From Pseudomonas saudimassiliensis (lineage in GTDB: Bacteria > Pseudomonadota > Gammaproteobacteria > Pseudomonadales > Pseudomonadaceae): 64,000 bases of DNA. The notes beneath the pieces are model-generated. The model was not told the DNA's origin. It saw nothing but the letters and a program-made list of their open reading frames with translations, and did not search any database. The position numbers and the translations under genes are program-made. Below, one piece after another: positions 34,478 to 41,981 of the stretch. Where the stretch lies: NCBI RefSeq assembly GCF_000939975.1, contig NZ_LK391969.1:1867953-1931952 (forward strand). Reading direction: 5' to 3'. How positions within the stretch are numbered: the first letter of the stretch is position 1; the number at the start of each line of letters is the position of its first letter.

Positions 34478-35385
34478 CGAGAAATCGCCTCCTTCAGGAG
34501 CTCTCTACGTGCATTCAAGAACTCGGATTGAGCATAGGGCAGATCGGGGTTCTCTTCTTCGACAATGTGTTTGAAGCGGTCCCTGAGCAGGTCGTGTACC
34601 TCATTGGTTGGAAATATGTAGAAATTATCCTGTTCGATACTTCTGAAGGTTATTTCCGCCACCTCAGCGGCCGTCAGCGAACCATTATTGAGGTTGTTCT
34701 GGGATAATGCCGCAGTTGCCATCTGGGAGCGAGTCGGTTCATTGCTATTTGTCAGCTCTGCCGGCCGGACGCGGTGGCACTGGCCGATGTTCGTGGTGAC
34801 ATAGGAGGGGCAGAGCACAGCAGTTCGTACCTGCTCAGTGACCAGACCCAGATCGTGATACAGGCATTCGGACAGCGCCACTACGGCATGTTTGGACACG
34901 CTGTAGATGCCCATGGCGGGACCGGTCAGCAGGCCTGCCAGAGAAGCGGTGTTAACGATGCAACCCTGGTAGGCTGGATTGGCTGCGGCAGCGGTTAGCA
35001 TTCGTGGGGTGAAGGCGCGGATGCCATTGGCTACGCCTTTCACGTTTACCCCAAGGAGCCAGTCCCAATCCTTGTCGGTACTTTCCCAGATAAGCCCGCC
35101 GCTGGCCACGCCAGCGTTGTTGAACATTAAATTGACCGGACCGAAATGCGCTTCTGCACGCTCGGCCAACATCTCAACGGCCGCCGCATCGGCGACATCC
35201 AGAACCACGCCAATCGCCTCGGCGTTCAGCGCTCGGAGTTGTTCCAAGGTCTGCTCCAAAGCTTCCGCCTGTACATCCGCCAGTACCACTTTCATACCGC
35301 GGCTGACCGCGACATGTGCCAGGGCCTGACCCAGTCCGGAACCGCCACCGGTGATCACCGCAACGCCGTCTTTGAAGTTTTTCAT
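34474..35385 (-). CDS. Short-chain dehydrogenase/reductase
   Basis: A 303-residue NAD(P)-dependent SDR. The cofactor motif TGGGSGLG is at 12-19, NNAG at 89-92, and the catalytic Ser148-Tyr161-Lys165 triad is present (NTASLAG, IYSVSKHA). The extended C-terminus, QDNFYIFPTNEVHDLLRDRF, is typical of SDRs that accompany Baeyer-Villiger monooxygenases. It would interconvert an alcohol and the ketone used by the neighbouring oxygenase. The gene follows the monooxygenase by 42 nt and overlaps the regulator by 4 nt. The exact alcohol is unknown. Confidence 0.93.
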   Translation of the reverse strand: MKNFKDGVAVITGGGSGLGQALAHVAVSRGMKVVLADVQAEALEQTLEQLRALNAEAIGVVLDVADAAAVEMLAERAEAHFGPVNLMFNNAGVASGGLIWESTDKDWDWLLGVNVKGVANGIRAFTPRMLTAAAANPAYQGCIVNTASLAGLLTGPAMGIYSVSKHAVVALSECLYHDLGLVTEQVRTAVLCPSYVTTNIGQCHRVRPAELTNSNEPTRSQMATAALSQNNLNNGSLTAAEVAEITFRSIEQDNFYIFPTNEVHDLLRDRFKHIVEEENPDLPYAQSEFLNARRELLKEAISR

Positions 35386-35427
35386 GCTGCTTCGCTCCCA
35401 ATGTACAGGCTTGCCATCAAGGCAGCC

Positions 35428-36924
35428 TCAGTAGGTGTAGCTAAAAATCGGATCGGTAAGATCCACAGTCGGCAGGACTCGTTTTTCGTATTCATAATCC
35501 TGGCTGTGCTGCCACTCTGGTTTGTCGCCGCGCCTGGGCAGGCGATGCAGGCTACGCAGGAGGTAACCGGGATTGAGCGCTTCTGTGTCAACCCAGGGCA
35601 TCAGGGTCATTCCAGCATCCTCCGGGCGCAGGGCTGGCATTACGCTTTTAGCACCGGTGCGCTGCATATGTCCGAGCACCTGGCAGATGAAATTGCCGAT
35701 CAACTCGACCCGAAGAGTCCAGCTGTAAAAGCCATAGCCGTAGACCCAGGCCATGTTTGGCACCCCCGTGAACATGATCCCTCTATAACCGACAGTGTCG
35801 GCAAATCTCACCGGGGCGCCGTCGACGGTGAAGGGAATTTCCCCCATCACTGACATCTCGAATCCGGTGGCCGCAATCACTACATCGCAGTCGATCCGTT
35901 GACCTGATTGCAGCTGAATGCCGTTCTCGTCAAACGTCTCAATGTGGTCGGTGATTACCTTGGCCTTACCGGCGCTGATGGCCTTGAACAGATCTGCCTC
36001 AGGCACGAAGGCCACTCGTTGCTGCAGCGGTTTGTAGGGTGGGGTGAAATGCCGCTCGGTATTGAAATCATCCGGCAGGCAGGCTCTGACGCCGTCGATA
36101 AGCTGCTGTTTGATTCGCTCAGGGTCATTGCGCGCGTGCTCCAGCAGTATCGCCCGGTCGCGGACAGCCTTCCTGCGCATGATTTCGTGGATCCAAGCGG
36201 CGTCTATATCGAGCTTGCGCAGTTCATCAACCAGCGCATCGGCATTGCGGCCGGCGGCGAAATAGGTTGGTGTGCGTTGCAGCATAGTGACCTGGCGGCA
36301 TTGGTCAGCCAGAGCAGGAACCAGCGTGGCGGCGGTTGCACCGGATCCGATCACTACGACGTCTTTGCCGGTCAGGTCCGTGTTTTCAGGCCAGTGTTGC
36401 GGATGGATGACTTCGCCCTGGAATTGCTGCAGACCCGGCCATTCGGGGATATATCCCTGAGCGTGCTGGTAGTAACCCTGGCACATCCAGAGAAAGCCTG
36501 CGCGAATGGGCAGCATTTTCCGGTCCTCGCCCGTACTGACCTGCAACGTCCAGCAATTGTCCTCGCCCGACCAATCGGCCGACTCTACGCGCTGCCGGTA
36601 ACGGATATGAGGTGCCAGGTCAGCATCTTCTATGGCTGATCCCAGATACTGCAGAATTTGCTCGCGTGAGGCGATCGGCTTGCCCGTCCAGCATTTGAAA
36701 TGGTAACCGAACGTGAACAGATCGCTGTCCGAACGGGTGCCTGGGTATTTGTGAATCAGCCACGTGCCGCCATAGGATTCCAGAGCTTCCAGGATTACGA
36801 AACTCAAGTTGGGGTGCTGCTCGCGCAGCATGCTGGCGCAGCCGATCCCGGAAATACCGGCACCAACGATAACGACGTCGAAGTGTTCCACAGCATCCGT
36901 GTGGGTGGGCTTGGTCGAAAGCAT
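35428..36924 (-). CDS. Flavin-containing Baeyer-Villiger-type monooxygenase
   Basis: A 498-residue FAD- and NADPH-dependent monooxygenase. The FAD Rossmann motif GAGISG is at 21-26, the NADPH motif GSGATA near 206, and the Baeyer-Villiger fingerprint FxGxxxHxxxWP is exact at 168-179 (FQGEVIHPQHWP). Oxidation of ketones to esters or lactones is therefore predicted; related enzymes act on steroids, cyclic ketones and long-chain ketones. ATG at 36924 follows GGAG six bases upstream; the longer frame (36960) is less likely. It leads the operon with the SDR and Crp-like regulator in a stretch of lower GC content, a sign of acquisition. Confidence 0.94.
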   Translation of the reverse strand: MLSTKPTHTDAVEHFDVVIVGAGISGIGCASMLREQHPNLSFVILEALESYGGTWLIHKYPGTRSDSDLFTFGYHFKCWTGKPIASREQILQYLGSAIEDADLAPHIRYRQRVESADWSGEDNCWTLQVSTGEDRKMLPIRAGFLWMCQGYYQHAQGYIPEWPGLQQFQGEVIHPQHWPENTDLTGKDVVVIGSGATAATLVPALADQCRQVTMLQRTPTYFAAGRNADALVDELRKLDIDAAWIHEIMRRKAVRDRAILLEHARNDPERIKQQLIDGVRACLPDDFNTERHFTPPYKPLQQRVAFVPEADLFKAISAGKAKVITDHIETFDENGIQLQSGQRIDCDVVIAATGFEMSVMGEIPFTVDGAPVRFADTVGYRGIMFTGVPNMAWVYGYGFYSWTLRVELIGNFICQVLGHMQRTGAKSVMPALRPEDAGMTLMPWVDTEALNPGYLLRSLHRLPRRGDKPEWQHSQDYEYEKRVLPTVDLTDPIFSYTY

Positions 36925-37123
36925 CTGAGTCTCCAGTTTGCATGCATCGGGCACGTTCAATGCGGCAAGTATGGAAGGAGCTTCGAATCAAGAATGTCGC
37001 ATTATGGCAATTCGGGCTGACCGATATGAATCGCACCGGCTCGACACAATGAATACCTGGCAGGTGGGCATGTTCGTTTCAGGCAGCCCGCCACTGCTGA
37101 CGGGCCATCCGCAGGCCGGGTTA

Positions 37124-37996
37124 TTACTGGGCCGGACGCTTCAGGCTGAAGCGATAGTCATGCCGCTCCAGCGGGCCATCCAGTCCGACCTGGTAGGTAT
37201 CCACCAGCACCTGATCATCATCCATCACCGTCAGTACGCGGAACATCGGCACGTGGTGGTTTTCGTCCGGAATCTTGGTGCGTTCCAGCGCAGGGATATG
37301 CAGGTGGTGCACGCCGTCGATCTGTTTGGAATGCTCGGTGCGCTCCAGATCCATGTGCAGGTCGCCGGAGATCATGGCGATCAGGTTGGCTTGGGCGCTG
37401 ACCTCGGCGAAGCCGGGGTGATGGATGCCCTTGTCGGCGCGTTCGGGGAAGGTGCCCGCTGGGGCGCCATGCACCACCAGCAACACCGGTTTGGGATGCA
37501 GCTGCTGAATCTGCTGCTTCACCCAGGCCACGCCCTCGTCATGAAAATCCCGGCCCTCGTCCGGCGAAGCCATCACCAGTGCCACCTGCTCGAACTCCAT
37601 GACATAGCGGGGACCGGCGATCTCGGCCTTGCCCTGGTTCCAGCGCTGGGCATATTCCAGGTAACGCTCGACGCTGGAGCCGTGTTCCTCATTGCCCATG
37701 ATCGGGTAGAAGGGCAGGGTCAGGCGTTGCAGCACGGGGGTGACGGCCTCGTATTGCAGTTCGGTGCCCTTGTGGGCGATATCACCGACGCCGATGACAA
37801 AATCCAGGTCCAGGGTGTCGGTCAGGTGGTTGACGTGGCCGACGGCGGCGGCCAGGCCGGGGAATTCCGCCTTGGGCTTGGGCTCGGCATCCCCGAGAAT
37901 GGCAAAGCGCAGCACCGGCTCGGCGGCGCTGGCCAGCGGTGCGGCCAATACGCTGCCGAGCAGCAGGCAGGTGGATAACAGGGTGCGGAGTTTCAT
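37124..37996 (-). CDS. Periplasmic calcineurin-like metallophosphoesterase
   Basis: A 290-residue metallophosphoesterase with a signal peptide (to about residue 25, ASA). Metal-binding motifs of the calcineurin-like family are recognisable: AILGDAE, GVGDIAHKG, IMGNEEHG, LVVHGAP and SGDLHMD. The first motif lacks the usual D-x-H form, so the metal site differs slightly from the archetype. It is the last gene of the phosphate-scavenging unit, 40 nt after phoX, and probably removes phosphate from organic esters in the periplasm. The natural substrate is not known. Confidence 0.9.
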   Translation of the reverse strand: MKLRTLLSTCLLLGSVLAAPLASAAEPVLRFAILGDAEPKPKAEFPGLAAAVGHVNHLTDTLDLDFVIGVGDIAHKGTELQYEAVTPVLQRLTLPFYPIMGNEEHGSSVERYLEYAQRWNQGKAEIAGPRYVMEFEQVALVMASPDEGRDFHDEGVAWVKQQIQQLHPKPVLLVVHGAPAGTFPERADKGIHHPGFAEVSAQANLIAMISGDLHMDLERTEHSKQIDGVHHLHIPALERTKIPDENHHVPMFRVLTVMDDDQVLVDTYQVGLDGPLERHDYRFSLKRPAQ

Positions 37997-38036
37997 AGGG
38001 GTTCCTTTTGCGAGAGTATTTCGGGAGGGGCTGGCT

Positions 38037-40028
38037 TTAACTGCCTATCACCCGGCCATCCTCATGGGTGATAACGACCGTGGTGGAGCGTGGGCGACTG
38101 CGGCCATCGCTGGCGGGGTAGCTGATACCGGGGTGCTGGACGTTGATCCACAGGGTGCGATAGTCCGGCGTCCAGGTGATGCCGGTAATTTCCGCACCCC
38201 GTGGACCGACCAGAAAGCGCCGCACCTCGCGACTCTGCGGGTCGGCGCAGAGCAACTGGTTGCAACCGGTGTTGACCGTGTGGGTGGCTTCGTCATCGGA
38301 GTCAGTCTGAATCCACAGGCGGCCGTCACCATCGAAGGCCAGCCCGTCGGGGGAGGAGAAGATGTCGCCCTGGATAGTGCCGATCAGGTTAGCCGGCAGC
38401 GGCTGGCCGTCGGCACCGGTCGCCCCCGGCTGGTCACCGGCGAGCAGGAACAGATCCCACTCGAAGGTGGTGGCGGTCGGATCGCCGCCCGCTTCACGCC
38501 AGCGCAGGATCTGCCCGTGCTGGTTGTCCGGTCGCGGGTTGGCGGCATCCAGCGGCAGGCGCTCGCCACGCTCCCGGTTATTGGTCAGGGTGACATACAC
38601 CTCCCGGGTCAGGGGATGTACCGCCACCCATTCCGGGCGATCCATCGGCGTCGCGCCAAGCTGGTCGGCGGCGCCCCGGGCATTGAGCAGTACCGCCTGC
38701 TGATCGGCAAAGCCGTTGGCCGGTGTCAGCCCCTGCTCGCCCCAGATCAAGGGTAGCCATTGGCCGCTGCCGTCCTCGTCGAAGCGCGCGGCGTACAGGG
38801 TGCCGCTGTCCAGCAGATCGCGACTGGCGGCGGGGTTGGCCGGATCATGGCGACCGTCGGGGACGAACTTCCACACATACTCGCCCCGGGCGTCGTCACC
38901 GGAATAGACCGCCATGCGTCCGTCGTCGTCCAGCGTGACCACCGAGCATTCCCGGCCCAGCCGCCCCATGGCGGTGCGTTTGATCGGCGTACTGTCCGGG
39001 TTGAACGGATCAATCTCGACCACCCAGCCGAAGCGGTGCGGCTCGTTGACATGACCCTGGTGCGGCTGCTGTTCATCCGGAGTGGCGTCGAAGCGGGGAT
39101 CGACGGACTCCCAGGCGTAATAGGCGCTGCGCTGACCCTGGCCGATGCCGTAACGCTGGTGGGTCGGGCGGCTGGCGTGGTCGGCGGCGTCGCGGTTGAC
39201 GAAGTAGTTGTGGAAGTTCTCTTCGCAGGTCAGGTAGGTGCCCCAGGGAGTGACGCCCATGGAGCAGTTATTCAACGTGCCGAGCACCCGGGTACCGCTT
39301 GGGTCGCTGGCGGTGCGCATACGCGGATCACCGGCCAGCGGGCCGCTGAGAAGCATGGGCGTCATGGCGGTGATGCGCCGGTGGTAGCGCGAGCCTGCTA
39401 CCCGCCGCCACTGGCCGTCGGCCTCCCGGCGGATTTCCAGCACGCTGACACCATGGGCGGCCTGTTCCTTGCGCACCTGCGCCAGCGGGCGCTGGCGCCG
39501 CCCATCGGCCAGGTCGGTGTAGCTGAAGCCATTGGAATGCAGGGTGGGGTTGATGTACTCGTGGTTGATCACCAGCAGTCCATGGCTATTGGGTGCGTCG
39601 TCGAAGGGAAAAAAATGCATGCCGTCGTGGTTATCGCCCGCCTGCAGCAGTTGCGCCTGCCAGTCCTGGGAAGCGTCCTCCTGCCAGGGCGGGGCATGGT
39701 CCAGTACCGCATCGCCCCAGCGGAGGAAGGGCTCGGCGCGGTAGCCGGCGGCGACCAGGACGCGGTCAAAATCCGCGCCGGTCTGCGCCGCCACGCCGCT
39801 GAAGCCCAGCAACGGACTGGCCGCTGGTAGCGTGCCGGGAGCCGGGCGCTGGCACCCCGCCAGACTGGTACCGAACAGACCGAAGGCCGCCAGTGCCAGC
39901 CCGCCCTTGAGCACCTGCCGGCGGCTGCGATTGATGATGCTGTCCAGGTCGGCGGCCTCGCTCGGGTTGAGCCGGCGATCGTCCACCGCCTGCAGGTCGG
40001 CGTGATAGTGCTGGAATTTCTGTCTCAT
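38037..40028 (-). CDS. phoX: PhoX-family alkaline phosphatase, Tat lipoprotein signal
   Basis: A 663-residue PhoX (DUF839) phosphatase, the calcium/iron-dependent monoesterase type common in marine and soil bacteria. The N-terminal twin-arginine segment SRRQVLKGG (35-41 region) is followed by a hydrophobic stretch and LAGC (Cys59), indicating Tat export and lipid anchoring. Family blocks include GVTPWGTYLTCEENFHNYF, FGWVVEIDPFNPDSTPIKR and SSPDGLAFDGDGRLWIQTD. The start at 40028 was chosen because the longer frame overlaps tonB's stop. It lies 10 nt behind tonB in the same operon. Phosphate-starvation control is inferred from the Pho box at the operon head. Confidence 0.94.
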   Translation of the reverse strand: MRQKFQHYHADLQAVDDRRLNPSEAADLDSIINRSRRQVLKGGLALAAFGLFGTSLAGCQRPAPGTLPAASPLLGFSGVAAQTGADFDRVLVAAGYRAEPFLRWGDAVLDHAPPWQEDASQDWQAQLLQAGDNHDGMHFFPFDDAPNSHGLLVINHEYINPTLHSNGFSYTDLADGRRQRPLAQVRKEQAAHGVSVLEIRREADGQWRRVAGSRYHRRITAMTPMLLSGPLAGDPRMRTASDPSGTRVLGTLNNCSMGVTPWGTYLTCEENFHNYFVNRDAADHASRPTHQRYGIGQGQRSAYYAWESVDPRFDATPDEQQPHQGHVNEPHRFGWVVEIDPFNPDSTPIKRTAMGRLGRECSVVTLDDDGRMAVYSGDDARGEYVWKFVPDGRHDPANPAASRDLLDSGTLYAARFDEDGSGQWLPLIWGEQGLTPANGFADQQAVLLNARGAADQLGATPMDRPEWVAVHPLTREVYVTLTNNRERGERLPLDAANPRPDNQHGQILRWREAGGDPTATTFEWDLFLLAGDQPGATGADGQPLPANLIGTIQGDIFSSPDGLAFDGDGRLWIQTDSDDEATHTVNTGCNQLLCADPQSREVRRFLVGPRGAEITGITWTPDYRTLWINVQHPGISYPASDGRSRPRSTTVVITHEDGRVIGS

Positions 40029-40038
40029 GCTTTGCTCG

Positions 40039-40839
40039 TCATTGAATGCGATAGCGAAAGGTATTGCGTACATCGGCTACGGCGACCCGCTCCCCGTTGA
40101 CCGTCCGCGGTTGGTAGCGGAAGGATTTGGCTGCGGCCAGTGAGGGGCGGACAAACAGCGGGTCGTCGCAGGCCCCTTCGACTACCTCGGGATCCCTGAC
40201 ACGACCTTCTTCGGTAACCGTGTAGGTCACCGTGCAGTCACCCTCCAACCCGCGATCCAGCGCCCGACGGGGATAGGCCGGCGGCTTCTTGCTGATTGGC
40301 TGGTACTGGGCGATCGCGGCCGCTTCGGCGGCGCGGCGTGCAGCTTCGGCCGCCAAGCGCTGCTGTTCCGCCTGGGCACGTTGTTCGGCCTCACGTTGCT
40401 GCTGTTCCTGCTGCGCCCGGGCTTGCTGCCGTTGCCTTTCGTGCTCCTGTTCCCGCTCTTGCCGTTGCCGCTGTTCGGCCAGGCGCTGCTGTTCCTCGCG
40501 CTCGCGTTGCTGTTGTTCAGCCAGCCGCTTGCGCGCGATCTCAGCCTGATCCACCTGCGGCTCAGGCGGCGCTGGCGGTGCTGCCTCCACCACCGGCTCG
40601 GGTAGCGGTTCGGGCTTGATAATCGGCGGGGCGGGAGGCTCCGGGGCTGGGTGCGGCAGGGTGACCAGCTGCATGACCATCACCGACGGCGGTGCGCTGG
40701 CTGGCGGCTCGGGTGACCAACTGCTGTAGAGCATCCAGAAGGCCCCGCCGTGCAGCAGCACTGTGGCCGCCGCGGGCAGCAGCCAGCTCTGGGCGCGGTG
40801 GGCCGGGCGTGGAGGGTTGGATGGGGTCGACGTGTGCAT
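40039..40839 (-). CDS. tonB: TonB energy-transducing protein
   Basis: A 266-residue TonB. It has an N-terminal membrane anchor (WLLPAAATVLLHGGAFWMLY), a proline-rich segment (about 45-95, with PEPPAPPIIKPEPLPEPVV), a long Glu/Gln/Arg coiled-coil stretch (about 100-180) in the periplasm, and the C-terminal TonB fold (KPPAYPRRALDRGLEGDCTVTYTVTE, shown in part: AYPRRALDRGLEG). The charged QQQRERE coil is TolA-like and probably a rigid spacer. It sits 3 nt from exbD and 10 nt from phoX, as the dedicated TonB of this operon. It should energise the co-encoded receptor. Confidence 0.94.
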   Translation of the reverse strand: MHTSTPSNPPRPAHRAQSWLLPAAATVLLHGGAFWMLYSSWSPEPPASAPPSVMVMQLVTLPHPAPEPPAPPIIKPEPLPEPVVEAAPPAPPEPQVDQAEIARKRLAEQQQREREEQQRLAEQRQRQEREQEHERQRQQARAQQEQQQREAEQRAQAEQQRLAAEAARRAAEAAAIAQYQPISKKPPAYPRRALDRGLEGDCTVTYTVTEEGRVRDPEVVEGACDDPLFVRPSLAAAKSFRYQPRTVNGERVAVADVRNTFRYRIQ

Positions 40840-40842
40840 GCC

Positions 40843-41283
40843 TCAGGGGGCCTCGGTAATCAGGCTCAATCGGGTGATGCCGCCCTGTTGCAGAGCGGCC
40901 ATGCCTTCGATCACAGCGCCGTAATCGGCCGAGCGGTCGGCACGAATGAAGACCTGGGTCTCGGGTCGGGCGGTGACCAGCGCGCTGATACGCTGGCGCA
41001 TGTCTGCCAGCGAGCTGCTGCTGTGCGCATAGTCCTCGGTGTCGACGGTGTCGCCCTCGTTCCAATGGTACTGGCCACCTTCGTCGATCGACAGGGTGAC
41101 AATATTGAGCGGATCTTCATTGGCCAGCGCCTCGCTGGCCACCTTGGGCAGTTCGATCTGCACACCCTGGGTGAGCATCGGTGCGGTTACCATGAAGATC
41201 ACCAGCAATACCAGCATCACGTCGATATAGGGCACCACGTTCATTTCCGCGTTGGGCCGGAGCGTTCTACGGGCGGGGCGCAT
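40843..41283 (-). CDS. exbD: ExbD/TolR family protein
   Basis: A 146-residue ExbD: one membrane helix after a short cytoplasmic N-terminus (MNVVPYIDVMLVLLVIFMVT) that includes the essential aspartate (IDVMLVLL), and a periplasmic domain ending QQGGITRLSLITE. The proton-conducting aspartate at about residue 21 is conserved. It works with ExbB to drive TonB. Spacing is 3 nt on each side, so translation is coupled. ExbD or TolR cannot be separated by sequence alone; the tonB neighbour decides for ExbD. Confidence 0.95.
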   Translation of the reverse strand: MRPARRTLRPNAEMNVVPYIDVMLVLLVIFMVTAPMLTQGVQIELPKVASEALANEDPLNIVTLSIDEGGQYHWNEGDTVDTEDYAHSSSSLADMRQRISALVTARPETQVFIRADRSADYGAVIEGMAALQQGGITRLSLITEAP

Positions 41284-41286
41284 GGC

Positions 41287-41970
41287 TCAGTTCCCCGCCC
41301 GGTTATGCAGGCGCCGGTGCAAAATGGTCGAAAACTCCTCGGCGAAGCTGTAGTAGCGGTTGATCAGCCCTTCGCTGCGGGCGGCGAAGCGGTTGTAGGC
41401 AATCACCGCGGGAATTGCCGCGAACAGGCCGATGGCCGTGGCAATCAGGGCCTCGGCAATACCCGGCGCGACCGCCGCCAGCGTCGCCTGCTCGGTCTGC
41501 GACAGGCCGATAAAGGAATTCATGATGCCCCATACCGTGCCGAACAGGCCGATATAGGGGCTCACCGAGCCGACCGTGGCGAGGAAGGGCAGGTGCTTCT
41601 GCAGACGCTCCTGTTCCTGGGCAATGGCCACGCGCATGGCCATCTGCACGCCCTCCATCACCGCCTCCGGCTCGCTTTCCTGCCGCTGGGTGTGGGCGAA
41701 TTCATGGTAGCCGGCATGGAAGATGCCGGCTATGCCCGGACAGTCGGCTTGCTGGGCCTGGTACAGCTGCCCGAGGTCGGTGTCCTTGGCCCGGAAGCGC
41801 TGTTCAAAGCGCATCAGTGAGCGGCGGGCGGCGGCCATCAGGCTGCTGCGCTGGATGATCAGGAACCAGGAGATCAGCGAGGCGAGCACCAGCGTCAGCA
41901 TTACCAGCTGTACCAGCAGGCTGGCTTCGGCAATCAGTGACCAGGGCGACATGTTGGGGGTGGTTGGCAT
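41287..41970 (-). CDS. exbB: ExbB/TolQ family proton channel
   Basis: A 227-residue ExbB/TolQ protein with three membrane segments: about 15-40 (LVQLVMLTLVLASLISWFL), 130-155 (FLATVGSVSPYIGLFGTVWG), and 170-195 (AEALIATAIGLFAAIPAVIAY). The conserved SPYIGLFGTVWGIMNSF block is diagnostic. With ExbD it forms the proton-motive-force motor of the TonB complex. The start at 41970 gives MPTTPNMSPWSL after GAGGAA; the frame extends upstream into the phytase gene but without support. It is 11 nt from the phytase stop. Confidence 0.95.
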   Translation of the reverse strand: MPTTPNMSPWSLIAEASLLVQLVMLTLVLASLISWFLIIQRSSLMAAARRSLMRFEQRFRAKDTDLGQLYQAQQADCPGIAGIFHAGYHEFAHTQRQESEPEAVMEGVQMAMRVAIAQEQERLQKHLPFLATVGSVSPYIGLFGTVWGIMNSFIGLSQTEQATLAAVAPGIAEALIATAIGLFAAIPAVIAYNRFAARSEGLINRYYSFAEEFSTILHRRLHNRAGN

Positions 41971-41981
41971 GGGTCTGTTCC

